Source of the DNA: Streptomyces luteogriseus
Lineage (GTDB): Bacteria > Actinomycetota > Actinomycetes > Streptomycetales > Streptomycetaceae
Reading direction: 5' to 3'
NCBI RefSeq assembly: GCF_014205055.1
Contig: NZ_JACHMS010000001.1
Location: 372,001-436,000, forward strand
Length of the DNA: 64,000 nucleotides
Shown here: piece by piece, positions 1-12,152 of the stretch
How positions within the stretch are numbered: position 1 is the first letter of the stretch
How the letters are laid out: each line of letters opens with the position of its first letter
Program-made: the position numbers and the translations under genes
The notes under the pieces: model-generated
What the model was told of the DNA's origin: nothing
Databases searched by the model: none
What the model saw: the letters and a program-made list of their open reading frames with translations, nothing else

Positions 1-403
1 CCCACAGCCGGCGTTCGGTCCACTCCTCCTCGACGCGCAACTGCACCTGGACGTCCACGAGGCTCAACGAGGCCTCCGCACCGGCCGCGTAGAGCACGGC
101 GGTGGCCCGGCGCAGCGGATAGACGTCGAAGCCCTCGATGAACTGCGAGTTGCGCCAGTCGATGAAGGCACTCTCCCCGTCCGGGCCGAGCCTGACGTCG
201 ATCTGGCCGTCCTCGAGGTGGACGCCGAGATGGCGGCTGCCGCGGTTCTCGACCGTCACCCGGAGGCAGAAGTACGTCAGTCCGTCGGCGGCGTCGTCCC
301 GGCCGCGGGGCGGCTCGGCCAGTTCCAGACGGTGGACGCGGACGCGCAGACCGGCATGCTCGTCGTACTCCTGCCAGTCCCCGACCACGTTCGGCTCGTA
401 CAC
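1..403 (-). CDS. Hypothetical protein, 3' part beyond window edge
   Basis: The reading frame starts at a GTG (401-403) preceded by GAGAGGG and runs open to the window edge, giving 134 residues with no stop. It reads VYEPNVVGDWQEY at the N-terminus and contains a beta-rich stretch (YFCLRVTVENRGSRHLGV, about residues 46-63) that resembles the sandwich domain of DUF4352-type proteins, where a hydrophobic strand is followed by an N-(R/T)-G turn. No signal peptide or membrane segment is visible, so it is probably cytosolic. Function unknown. A LacI-type operator-like palindrome lies about 150 bp upstream. Confidence 0.6.
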   Translation of the reverse strand, partial: MYEPNVVGDWQEYDEHAGLRVRVHRLELAEPPRGRDDAADGLTYFCLRVTVENRGSRHLGVHLEDGQIDVRLGPDGESAFIDWRNSQFIEGFDVYPLRRATAVLYAAGAEASLSLVDVQVQLRVEEEWTERRLW

Positions 404-548
404 GCTGCACCCTCTCGACCTCTGGAAGCTGCTTCCTATCTGTGCTCTCAGCGCACTGTCAAATGAGCAGAATGCGCTGTGGCCAGGCAGTTCACCCCTT
501 TTGATCGGTGATCAAGCCGTGCCCAGCGGTTATCCGGAAACAATTGGA

Positions 549-560
549 GAAAGCGCTTGC
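549..560. promoter_or_regulatory. LacI-family operator-like palindrome
   Basis: GAAAGCGCTTGC matches the AAGCGCTT core common to LacI/GalR-family operators. It sits in the 192-bp space between the permease remnant and the hypothetical gene that starts at 403. The rest of this space shows nothing clear. No LacI-family regulator gene is in the window, so the link is inference from the core sequence alone. Confidence 0.3.
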
Positions 561-595
561 CCCGGCGTGCCGCACATCACTTCCACGAGTGAAGA

Positions 596-1138
596 TCAAC
601 GGGCCGGACGGCCCAGCAGGGCCGGTGCCTCGGCGACGCCGAGCGCCGCGGCGACGAACAGCACCGCGAAGTCGGACGCCAGATGACGAGGGGTGCCGAG
701 AAGCAACCCGCGCAGAGCGTCCACCTCGATGCCGGCGATGGTCATCGACAGGCAGGAGAAGAAGGCCGAGCCGAGCACCACGATCGCGGCGACGGCGAGC
801 AGCTTGAGCGGGTTCCAGGTCAGGGCCACGCCGGGCACGGCGGCAATGAGCAGCGCGACCACGGCCTGGACGAGTGACTTCGCCCCGGCCGCGAACGCCT
901 TGCCGGCGATCAGCGCCGGCCGCGGGGTCGGGGTGACGAGGAGTTTGCCGAGGACCCCGGCGTCCCGGTTCCACCTCGGCGCCGCGCAGCCGCGGTTCGG
1001 GCATCCGCCCCGCAGGCGCCGCCGGATCAGCCGCTGGACGCCGACGAGCGCGTCGGCCGGCTCTTCCGGGAAGGTCTCCGGCTCCATGAGGGCGAGATCA
1101 GCTCTGCGACAGAGCCGATCGACCCAAGGTGAGGTCAA
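596..1138 (-). pseudogene. Decayed ABC-2 type transporter permease
   Basis: From about residue 57 the frame matches the daunorubicin-resistance-like ABC-2 permease family: RDAGVLGKLLVTPTPRPAL, then ALTWNPLKLL, then FFSCLSMTIAGI. From memory, members of this family continue for roughly 40-45 residues between MTIAGI and EVDALRGLLLGTP. Here the two motifs are joined directly (residues 137/138, near base 728), which removes about one and a half membrane helices. The first 56 residues are charged and do not resemble the usual N-terminal helices, so the 5' half has been lost or replaced. No ABC ATPase lies beside it. I call it a remnant; a shortened functional protein is unlikely. Confidence 0.65.
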
Positions 1139-1149
1139 GAGAGGTCAAG
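1131..1149. repeat. Tandem GAGGTCAAG repeat
   Basis: GAGGTCAAG occurs at 1131-1139 and again at 1141-1149, ten bases apart (one helical turn), in the region between the permease remnant and the sigma factor gene. It could be a regulator half-site pair; no regulator can be named. Confidence 0.3.
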
Positions 1150-1220
1150 TGACGCACTCGAAACGACCGCGGTCTTGAAAGCGCCCACGTCCCCCAAATG
1201 CCGTATTGTCTGAATTGTTA

Positions 1221-1241
1221 GTGCTTCGGACAGGAGGCACG
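1221..1241 (+). promoter_or_regulatory. Leader element shared by two sigma genes
   Basis: GTGCTTCGGACAGGAGGCACG lies 110-130 bases upstream of the sigma factor start at 1352. Nearly the same sequence (GTGCTTCGGACCGGAGGCGCG) lies on the minus strand at 32429-32409, about 103 bases upstream of the other sigma factor. The ends can pair (GUGC with GCAC; GUGC with GCGC, a G-U-tolerated change), enclosing a CGGAC-GGAG loop. The nucleotides are conserved but the reading frame relative to the downstream gene is not, which favours a promoter/leader RNA element over a peptide. Confidence 0.4.
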
Positions 1242-1351
1242 CGCGTGGGGAGCCGGCCGCCGGGACCCCCGGTGCTCCTCCGTGAGGTCCGAGGCCCGCG
1301 TTTCCCACGGTGTCTGTCCATACTCAGCACCTGCTCAGGGAGGTACGCACC

Positions 1352-2143
1352 ATGCGTATCGCCGGCAGCACCCGAACGCACCCCCACGACGACGCCCCTG
1401 ACACCGCCGAGGCGTTCGCGCGACTGGCGCGGCTGCCAGAGGGGCCCGAGCGCAAGGCCCTGCGGGACGAGCTGGTCGAGGCCTGGCTCCCCATGGCCGA
1501 GCGGATCGCCGTCCGCTTCCGGGGCCGCGGCGAGGCCCTCGAGGACCTGTACCAGGTGGCCGCCCTCGGTCTGGTGAAGGCGGTCGACCACTACGACCCG
1601 GCCCGTGGCAACGCCTTCGAGGCGTATGCGGTACCGACGGTCACCGGCGAGATCAAGCGCCACTTCCGTGATCACATGTGGACGCTGCACGTGCCCCGCC
1701 GGGTCCAGGACCTGCGCAACCGGGTGCGGCAGGCCTCCAAGGAGCTGTCGCAGACCACCTCGGGACGCTCCCCCACGGTCGCCGAGATCGCCGAGTTCGC
1801 CCAGCTCACCGAGGGCGAGGTGCGTACCGGCATGGAGGCCCTGGAGTGCTTCTCCGCGCTGTCGCTGGAGGCGGAGATGCCCGGGACCGACGGCTACGCC
1901 CTCGGCGACGCGATCGGCGGGCCCGACCCGGCCTTCGACATCGTCGTCAACCGCGTCGCCGTCAAGCCCTGCCTGGAGGCGCTGCCGGAGCGCGAGCGGA
2001 TCATTCTGTATCTGCGGTTCTTCAAGGGCATGACGCAGAGCCGCATCGCGGAACAGCTCGGCATCTCGCAGATGCACGTCTCCCGGCTGCTGAGCAGCTG
2101 CTTCGCCCATCTGCGTGAGGAACTGCTGACCGAGGCCCGGTGA
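1352..2143 (+). CDS. RNA polymerase sigma factor, SigB/SigF/SigG family
   Basis: This 263-residue protein directs RNA polymerase to stress or development promoters. Region 2 is seen in DLYQVAALGLVKAVDHYDP and the following VTGEIKRHFRDHMW stretch; region 3 in RSPTVAEIAEFAQLTEGEV; region 4 ends in the helix-turn-helix MTQSRIAEQLGISQMHVSRLL. The order and length match the SigB/F/G group, which is usually held inactive by an HATPase anti-sigma factor. ATG at 1352 is chosen because GGGAGG lies 9 bases upstream. A second member of the family lies at 31446-32306 and shares its leader element. No anti-sigma gene is adjacent, so its partner must be one of the HATPase proteins elsewhere in the window or genome. 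Confidence 0.92.
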   Translation: MRIAGSTRTHPHDDAPDTAEAFARLARLPEGPERKALRDELVEAWLPMAERIAVRFRGRGEALEDLYQVAALGLVKAVDHYDPARGNAFEAYAVPTVTGEIKRHFRDHMWTLHVPRRVQDLRNRVRQASKELSQTTSGRSPTVAEIAEFAQLTEGEVRTGMEALECFSALSLEAEMPGTDGYALGDAIGGPDPAFDIVVNRVAVKPCLEALPERERIILYLRFFKGMTQSRIAEQLGISQMHVSRLLSSCFAHLREELLTEAR

Positions 2144-2150
2144 GGCACGC

Positions 2151-2179
2151 GCTCGCCGGGGGTCACACCTCCGGCGAGC
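2151..2179. terminator. Hairpin between convergent sigma and ANTAR genes
   Basis: GCTCGCCGG (2151-2159) pairs exactly with CCGGCGAGC (2171-2179) around an 11-base loop. It spans the 19-bp gap between the two convergent genes and reaches into the ANTAR stop codon, as expected for a bidirectional terminator. There is no T-tract. Confidence 0.6.
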
Positions 2180-2480
2180 CGGGGATCTGCGTGGGTCCGG
2201 CGCGGTCGAGCGCGTCTTCGAGAGCGGCCCGAATCTCCTCGGGCATCATGCCCGTACGCCCCCAGACGAGGATCAGTTCCGCGACGTGGCGCAGCTTGAT
2301 GTTGGTGTGCTGGGAGACCTCCTTCAGCACTGCCCACCCCTGGTCGGGGGAGATCCTGCCGAGCGCGACGACCATTCCGATCGCCTGGTCCACGACGGCA
2401 TGGGAGGCGACCGCCTCCTTCAGCTGCTGGACCTCTTCCTGCAGCGCGAAGATCCGATCCGAGCCCCCGTCCGTGGGCAT
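2163..2480 (-). CDS. ANTAR domain protein
   Basis: A 105-residue protein almost wholly made of an ANTAR domain, the RNA-binding fold that binds paired hairpins to stop transcription termination. The opening RIFALQEEVQQLKEAV is a coiled-coil lead-in, followed by the family signature AIGMVVALGRISPDQGWAVLKEVSQHTNIKLRHVAELIL. No sensor domain (GAF, PAS or receiver) precedes it, unlike the second ANTAR protein at 30185-31039. The start at 2480 is supported by a perfect GGAGGTGACC directly upstream; longer upstream frame has no such site. It converges on the sigma factor gene, separated by a hairpin. Confidence 0.88.
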   Translation of the reverse strand: MPTDGGSDRIFALQEEVQQLKEAVASHAVVDQAIGMVVALGRISPDQGWAVLKEVSQHTNIKLRHVAELILVWGRTGMMPEEIRAALEDALDRAGPTQIPGSPEV

Positions 2481-2726
2481 GGTCACCTCCGGGTCCGGTG
2501 CGCCGCTGCGCCCGAGGTCCCAGCGGGTGCTTGAGTACCTTGACGCAGTGTCCGACCCATCCATCGTCCTCACTCGGCCCGCCCGGTGCCACCGGGGCGG
2601 ACCAGGCCGGACGCCGTTTCGGCGCCCTCGCCGGGGTACTCGGCAGGCGCCCACAGCGGTTCCGGTTGGACACTGGTGTCAATCCTCCGGTGGCTGCCAG
2701 GCCGACGAGATCAGGACGCGACTGCC

Positions 2727-3530
2727 ATGAACCACGACATGCCCACCTCCTCCGGTACGAAGGACGTCGTCTCATCACACTCCGTTTTCGGCGCGCCCTG
2801 CTGGGTGAGCCTGACGAGCCGGGACGTCAAGGCGACCGAGGAGTTCTACGGCGCCGTGCTGGGCTGGCAGTGGCGGCCGGCCAAGCTCGGCGACCGGTTC
2901 CGGATCGCGCTGGCGGACGGCTCGCCGGTGGCCGGGATCGCGGGGGTGGCGGCCATGTGGCAGATGGCCGTGGCGTGGACGCCGTACTTCGCGGTACGCA
3001 GCGCGGACGACGCGGTCGCACGGGTGCAGGAGCGCATGGGCACGGTCGCGGTCGGGCCGATCTCGCTGCCTCCGGGGCGGGCGGCGCTGCTGGCCGACCG
3101 GGACGGGGCGACGTTCGGCATCTGGGAGGGCGACCTCTTCACCGACTGGGAGACCTGGCGCAACGCGCAGCCGGCCTTCATCACGCTCCACACCCGTGAC
3201 GCGTTCGACGCGGCGATCTTCTACGGCGAGGTCCTCGACTGGGCGACGCAGCGACCCGGCTGCTGCGAGGTCCACTACGAGGGCGGCGAGGTGGTGCTCC
3301 GCAGCCTCGGGGACGTGGTGGCCCGGATCGAGTCGGGCGCCCTGGGGGCGGCCCCCGACCCCGCGATCCGGCCGCACTGGCAGGTCCACTTCTCCGTGGA
3401 CGACGTGGAGGCCTGCGCCCGCGCGGCGGAGCTGCACGGTGGCAGCGTGCTGTCCAAGGGCAGTGACGAGGCGGTGCTGCGGGACCACGACGGCGCACAG
3501 TTCACGGTGACCGCGCGCCGCGGGCGCTGA
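2727..3530 (+). CDS. VOC family protein, two glyoxalase-fold domains
   Basis: A 267-residue protein with two vicinal-oxygen-chelate repeats. The first starts at FGAPCWVSLTSRDVKATEEFYGAVLGWQW (described here in parts: WVSLTSRD, FYGAVLGW); the second at FITLHTRDAFDAAIFYGEVLDW. Each repeat ends with a beta strand carrying D(R/H)DGA. Two-domain proteins like this occur widely in actinobacteria, resembling the mycobacterial CFP30B group; substrates are mostly unknown. The upstream ribosome site is weak (AGGA about 12 bases before the ATG), so the exact start is uncertain. Its stop codon forms part of the terminator stem shared with glgX. Confidence 0.85.
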   Translation: MNHDMPTSSGTKDVVSSHSVFGAPCWVSLTSRDVKATEEFYGAVLGWQWRPAKLGDRFRIALADGSPVAGIAGVAAMWQMAVAWTPYFAVRSADDAVARVQERMGTVAVGPISLPPGRAALLADRDGATFGIWEGDLFTDWETWRNAQPAFITLHTRDAFDAAIFYGEVLDWATQRPGCCEVHYEGGEVVLRSLGDVVARIESGALGAAPDPAIRPHWQVHFSVDDVEACARAAELHGGSVLSKGSDEAVLRDHDGAQFTVTARRGR

Positions 3531-3564
3531 CCCGGGCCCGCTCCACGAGCACCGACCCGGGTCA
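3528..3564. terminator. Bidirectional hairpin between VOC gene and glgX
   Basis: TGACCCGGG (3528-3536) is exactly complementary to CCCGGGTCA (3556-3564), with a 19-base loop. The first arm starts on the stop codon of the VOC gene and the structure fills the gap before the convergent glgX stop. Confidence 0.6.
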
Positions 3565-3569
3565 CTCCC

Positions 3570-5719
<2,150 letters not shown>

Positions 5720-5723
<4 letters not shown>

Positions 5724-6232
5724 CGGGCGTCCTCCAGGACCTCGCCCGGCATACTGGCCGGTCCGGCCAGCTGCGCGACCCGCTCCTCGCGGGGCACGTC
5801 GAGACCCTCGCTCTCCCGCGGCGCGGGAGCGGTCGGCACCAGCGGGACGCGCTCACCGGCGCGGGCGCGCTGCGAGAACCAGATGACCTTGCTGCCGGTC
5901 TCGGTCGCACAGCAGCCCCAGCCGTCGCTCATCGCCGCGAGGTGCTCCAGGCAGCCTCGCAGTTCCTGGTCGGGGCGCAGGGCGCGGTCGTTGTCCCCGA
6001 TGGCGGTGATCAGATGCTGCCGGTTCCACCACATCTCGATCGACGTGTTCTTGTCCGTGGCGTGCTCGACGATGGCGTTGAGCAGCATCTCGGCACCGCC
6101 GCAGACGGGCTGGACCAGATTGTCCAGGTCCCAGAACTTCAGGTGAGCGGCCAGAATGCGGCTGACCTGTCCCACCCGTTCCGGGCTGACTTCCACGTCG
6201 AGGTGGTAGTAGCAGGGCACTGCGGTCTTCAT
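5720..6232 (-). CDS. HATPase-fold protein coupled to glgX
   Basis: A 170-residue protein with the reduced GHKL ATPase fold of anti-sigma factors. The N-box reads [14 protein letters not shown] (conserved E and N), but the usual DxGxG box appears as IGDNDRAL and the second glycine box is only SDGWGC, so ATP binding may be altered. [14 protein letters not shown] opening strands ([13 protein letters not shown]) and a C-terminal Pro/Arg-rich tail (about 130-170) complete it. ATG at 6232 is chosen for the upstream GAGGAG; upstream frame lacks a site. The four-base overlap with glgX suggests a regulator co-made with a glycogen enzyme, an unusual pairing. Direct target unknown. Confidence 0.75.
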
Positions 6233-6594
6233 CGGTCGGCTCCTCACCGCGAAGCTCAGCTCCTTCTCGCTCCCGCGGTCCTGCGGGCGAGCCCCGAACA
6301 CGGAACGTGAGCGCCTATCGCTTCTGAGTCACCCTCAGCCTGAGGGTGCTAGCCCGTTCGTGCAACACGAGCGCACGGTTGAGGTGGTGTGACACACAAG
6401 TGAGCGGGCGGGGGTGGCCCGAACGGCGCAGGAGAGCCGCCGCTGGTTGAAGATCCAACAAGACGCTGCGTCGCCGCGCATGCACCATGTGTGAAGAACT
6501 CGATCGCCGTTACGGATCCGTGCCGCTGTGCGCACGGCCGCCGTCCGACCGTCGGGAGACCGTGCCCCTCGAGCCCCGAAAGGTGATCGGCGCC
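6233..6594. other. Divergent intergenic region, glgX unit and glgE unit
   Basis: This 362-bp space should hold promoters for both directions. The one clear structure is the palindrome at 6330-6348, listed separately. A plus-strand frame runs in from 6487 but lacks a good ribosome site before the ATG at 6595. No sigma-B-type GGGTA box was found. Confidence 0.5.
6330..6348. promoter_or_regulatory. Palindrome in glgX/glgE divergent region
   Basis: CACCCTCA and TGAGGGTG are exact complements separated by GCC. The short central gap suits a dimeric regulator operator; it is about 100 bp from the start of the minus-strand gene and 250 bp from the plus-strand gene. A short attenuator hairpin is the alternative. 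Confidence 0.4.
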
Positions 6595-6963
6595 ATGCTG
6601 CTACCAGCCAAAGCCGAAGTCGCCCGGCAGTTGCGGCGTTACCGGGCCTGGGAACGCGTGATGCTCGCGGCACCGAGCGACCGCACCGTGCGGACCACGT
6701 TCGAGGACTCCGGCTACACGCTCTGCGTGCTGATGGGCAAGCGGTGTGCGCGGGAGGCGGCGGACGCGGCCGAGCGGTACCTGCGCACGAACCAGGTCAC
6801 GTATCTGCAGGAGCAGCAGATCACCTGCCTGCAGGAGCAGCACGTCACCTGTCTGCAGGAACCCGCCGAACGGCCTCGTCCAGCAGCGGCGGTCAGACAC
6901 AGAACGTCGGCGGCGGAGCGGAGATCCCCGGGCGCCGAGCGGAGATCCACCGCGGGAAGGTAG
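6595..6963 (+). CDS. DUF5133 domain protein with octapeptide repeat tail
   Basis: 122 residues. The first 65 match DUF5133, a small Streptomyces family: MLLPAKAEVARQLRRYRAWE opens it and GYTLCVLMGKRCAREAADAAERYL closes it (given here by its ends GYTLCVLMGK and AERYL). The tail then holds three near-identical eight-residue units, VTYLQEQQ, ITCLQEQH and VTCLQE, which could extend the helix as a short coiled coil, and ends in an Arg-rich segment. Start chosen at the conserved MLLP. A second DUF5133 gene (31153-31416) lies beside a sigma factor. It precedes glgE by 74 bp in the same direction and may be co-transcribed. Function unknown. Confidence 0.8.
   Translation: MLLPAKAEVARQLRRYRAWERVMLAAPSDRTVRTTFEDSGYTLCVLMGKRCAREAADAAERYLRTNQVTYLQEQQITCLQEQHVTCLQEPAERPRPAAAVRHRTSAAERRSPGAERRSTAGR
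6796..6864 (+). repeat. 24-bp coding repeat, three copies
   Basis: Units start at 6796, 6820 and 6844; the core CTGCAGGAGCAG is preserved in the first two and CTGCAGGAA in the third. Unit length is a multiple of three, so copy changes would keep the DUF5133 frame open. Confidence 0.7.
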
Positions 6964-7037
6964 CGCCCTTCCCGCACTTCTTGTCCCCTGAACCGGGCCC
7001 CGCGGCCCGGCTTTCGAGCACGGTGGAGGTGAGGACC

Positions 7038-9031
7038 ATGAGTAGGACCCGGGCCATCGGCCGTATCCCGGTACGGGACGTCCGCCCGGCCGTGGAGAGC
7101 GGCAACCGGCCGGCGAAGGCGGTCGTGGGTGAGACGTTCGAGGTCACCGCCACCGTGTTCCGGGAGGGGCACGACGCGGTCGCCGCCAATGTCGTCCTGA
7201 AGGACCCCGAGGGCCGTCCCGGCCCGTGGACGCCGATGCGCGAGCTCACTCCCGGCAGCGACCGGTGGGGCGCCGAGGTCACCGCGAACGCCGTCGGCCG
7301 CTGGTCGTACCGGGTGGAGGCCTGGAGCGATCCGGTGGCCACCTGGCGTCACGCGGCGGGCATCAAGATCCCGGCGGGCATCGACCCGGGCCTGGTCCTG
7401 GAGGAGGGCGCGGAACTCCACGAGCGGGCAGCGGCCGGCGCGCCGAAGGAAGCCGGCCGCGATGTGCTGCTCGCCGCGGCGGAGACCTTGCGCGACGACT
7501 CCCTGCCCACGGCGGACAGGTTCGCGGCGGCGCTGACGCCGGAGGTGGACGCGGTCCTGGACCGGCATCCGCTGCGGGACCTGGTCACCAGCAGCGAGCC
7601 GCTGCCGCTCCTGGTGGAGCGGGAGCGGGCCCTGTACGGCTCGTGGTACGAGTTCTTCCCGCGGTCGGAGGGCACCCCCGAGCAGCCCCACGGCACCTTC
7701 CGCACCGCCGCCCGCCGGTTGCCGGCGATCGCGGCGATGGGTTTCGACGTGGTCTACCTGCCGCCGATCCACCCCATCGGCACCACCTTCCGCAAGGGCA
7801 AGAACAACACCCTCTCCCCCGGCCCGGACGATGTCGGCGTGCCCTGGGCGATCGGCTCCCCGGAGGGCGGGCACGACGCCGTGCACCCCGATCTGGGCAC
7901 CCTGGAGGACTTCGTCCGCTTCGTCGGGCGGGCCCGGGAGCTGGGCATGGAGGTGGCGCTGGACTTCGCGTTGCAGTGCTCCCCGGACCATCCCTGGGTG
8001 CAGAAGCACCCCGAGTGGTTCCACCACCGCCCCGACGGCACCATCGCCTATGCGGAGAACCCGCCGAAGAAGTACCAGGACATCTACCCCATCGCCTTCG
8101 ACGCCGACATGGACGGCCTGGTCGCCGAGACGGTGCGGGTGCTGCGGCACTGGATGGACGCCGGGGTGCGGATCTTCCGGGTGGACAACCCGCACACCAA
8201 GCCGGTCGTGTTCTGGGAGCGGGTCATCGGGGAGGTCAACCGCACCGACCCGGACGTGATCTTCCTGGCCGAGGCGTTCACCCGGCCGGCGATGATGCAC
8301 ACCCTGGCCCAGATCGGCTTCCAGCAGTCCTACACCTACTTCACCTGGCGCAACTCCAAAGAGGAGCTGACCGAGTACCTGACGGAGCTGTCGGGTGAGG
8401 CCGCCTCCTACATGCGGCCCAACTTCTTCCCCAACACCCCCGACATCCTGCACGCCTACCTCCAGCACGGCGGACGGCCCGCCTTCGAGGTCCGGGCCGT
8501 GCTCGCCGCGACGCTGTCACCGTCCTGGGGCATCTACTCCGGCTACGAACTGTGCGAGAACACCCCGCTGCGAGAAGGCAGCGAGGAGTACCTCGACTCG
8601 GAGAAGTACCAGCTCCGCCACCGCGACTGGGAACGCGCCGAACGCGAGGGCCGCTCCCTCGCCCCACTGCTCACCCGGCTCAACACCATCCGGCGGGAAC
8701 ATCGGGCACTGCACCAGCTCAGGAACCTCCGTTTCCACCACACCGACAACGACGCGCTCATCGCGTACAGCAAGCGCAGCGGATCCGACGTCGTGCTGGT
8801 GGTGGCCAACCTCGACCCGCATCACGCCCAGGAGGGCACGGTCTCGTTGGACATGCCGCAACTCGGCCTGGACTGGCACGAGTCGGTGCCGGTGCGCGAC
8901 GGGCTCACCGGCGAGACCTACCACTGGAGCAGGAACAACTACGTGCGGTTGGAGCCGGGGCGGGCTCCCGCGCACGTCTTTCACGTCCAGTCCCCGCCCG
9001 CCGCGCACGCGAACCCAGGGGCAGGAACGTC

Positions 9032-9035
<4 letters not shown>
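7038..9035 (+). CDS. glgE: Maltosyltransferase GlgE
   Basis: 665 residues, the usual length for GlgE, alpha-1,4-glucan:maltose-1-phosphate maltosyltransferase (GH13_3). It transfers maltose from maltose 1-phosphate to the non-reducing end of a linear glucan. The opening [20 protein letters not shown] is the family's N-terminal signature (RIPV...P.V..G..P.KA). Catalytic residues are visible: nucleophile Asp383 in [10 protein letters not shown], acid/base Glu412 in FLAEAFT, and Asp469 in NTPDIL. ATG at 7038 is supported by GGAGGTGAGG. The stop overlaps the treS start by four bases. With treS, mak and glgB it makes the complete trehalose-to-branched-glucan route. Confidence 0.97.
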
Positions 9036-10750
<1,715 letters not shown>

Positions 10751-10778
10751 GCCTGCGCCGAGACAAGGAGGCGTGACC

Positions 10779-12149
10779 ATGCCGAAGACCGCATCCCTGC
10801 GCCCGGACCTCCCGCGCCTGGCCGAGCCCATGGAGTCGCTCGGCGGGCTGCTGCGCGACTGGCTGCCCCGGCAGCGCTGGTTCGCGGGCAAGGACCGGCC
10901 GGTCACGGAGCTCGGCCTGCTGTCGATGACCGAGCTCTTCCCGGGCTGTCTGCATCTGCTGGTCCACGCCGGGCACGCCGGCCACACGGGTGTGCCCTCA
11001 CCCGGCGGGGCTCCGCCGGCCGGCGACTGCTACCAGCTGCTGCTCGGCGTGCGCGAGCACCCCTCGCCCCGCCTCGGGCGGGCGCTGATCGGGCGGGTGC
11101 AGGACGGCCCCCTGGCCGGCCAGACCGTCTACGACGCGCTGCACGACCCCCGTTCGGCCCAGCTGCTGCTGGACCGGCTGCGGCATCCGGGCACCGCGGG
11201 CCCCCTGCGCTTCGACTGCGACCCGGACCAGCGGGTGCCCGCCGGACTGGTGCCGCGGCTGCTGGACGCCGAGCAGTCCAACTCCTCGCTGGTATACGGC
11301 GACGAGTACATCCTGAAGGTCTTCCGGCGCATCCAGCCGGGCGTCAACCCGGACCTGGAGGTGCCGGGCGCGCTGGCCCGCCAGGGCTGCCACCGTGTCC
11401 CGGCGCCCGTGGCCTGGTTCCAGACGAAGCATCCGTTCAAGGCCACCCTCGGCGTGCTCCAGCCGTATCTGCGGGACGCCTCCGACGGCTGGACGCTGGG
11501 GCTGGACGCGCTGGCCGCCGGGGACGACTTCACGGTCCAGGCCCGGGCGCTGGGCGCGGCCACGGCGGAGGTGCACCTCGCGCTGGCGTCGGCGTTCCCC
11601 GTCGGCGGGCCCGGGGAGAACGGGGCGACGGCGGCCGCGATGACCGAGCGGCTGGACGCCGCCGCGCACTGCGTGCCCGCGCTCCAGCCGTTCGTGCCGG
11701 GCCTGCGGACCGCGTTCGCCGCCCTCACCAGCTGCGACCCCGGGCCGACCGCCCAGCGCATCCACGGCGACCTGCACCTGGGTCAGGTGCTGCGGGCCGG
11801 GCGCGAGTGGTTCGTCATCGACTTCGAGGGCGAGCCGTCCCGGCCGCTCTCCGAACGGCGCAGCGCCCATTCCCCCCTGCGGGACATCGCCGGGATGCTG
11901 CGTTCCTTCGACTACGCCGCCCGGCAGCGCCGCCCCTGGCGCCCGGAGTGGGCCCGCCGCTGCCGCGAGGCCTACTGCGCGGGCTACGCCGCCCGCGCCG
12001 GCTGGGACCCACGCAAGAAACACGGACTGCTCCGCGCCTATGAGACGGACCGGGCCGTGTACGAGGTGCTGTACGAGGCACGGCACCGCCCCGACTGGCT
12101 GCCTGTACCGATGGCGGCGATCGAGCGCCTCGCCGTGAGAGGAGACTGA
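10779..12149 (+). CDS. mak: Maltokinase (Pep2/Mak)
   Basis: 456 residues. It phosphorylates maltose with ATP to maltose 1-phosphate, the GlgE donor. The aminoglycoside-phosphotransferase-like fold is shown by IHGDLHLGQVL (catalytic Asp331) and VIDFEGEPSRP (metal-binding Asp348). WLPRQRWFAGK near the N-terminus and the C-terminal YEARHRPDWLPVP are typical of Mak proteins. A GTG at 10773 is in frame, but AAGGAGG ends one base before it, so ATG at 10779 with proper spacing is the likely start. It sits 28 bp after treS and 3 bp before glgB in one operon. Confidence 0.95.
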   Translation: MPKTASLRPDLPRLAEPMESLGGLLRDWLPRQRWFAGKDRPVTELGLLSMTELFPGCLHLLVHAGHAGHTGVPSPGGAPPAGDCYQLLLGVREHPSPRLGRALIGRVQDGPLAGQTVYDALHDPRSAQLLLDRLRHPGTAGPLRFDCDPDQRVPAGLVPRLLDAEQSNSSLVYGDEYILKVFRRIQPGVNPDLEVPGALARQGCHRVPAPVAWFQTKHPFKATLGVLQPYLRDASDGWTLGLDALAAGDDFTVQARALGAATAEVHLALASAFPVGGPGENGATAAAMTERLDAAAHCVPALQPFVPGLRTAFAALTSCDPGPTAQRIHGDLHLGQVLRAGREWFVIDFEGEPSRPLSERRSAHSPLRDIAGMLRSFDYAARQRRPWRPEWARRCREAYCAGYAARAGWDPRKKHGLLRAYETDRAVYEVLYEARHRPDWLPVPMAAIERLAVRGD

Positions 12150-12152
12150 GCC

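Noticed and set aside
1206..1577. Upstream frame containing VLRTGG before the sigma gene as a leader peptide
   Set aside because: It is out of frame with the sigma gene, whereas the same bases at 32429 are in frame with the second; conservation is at base level.
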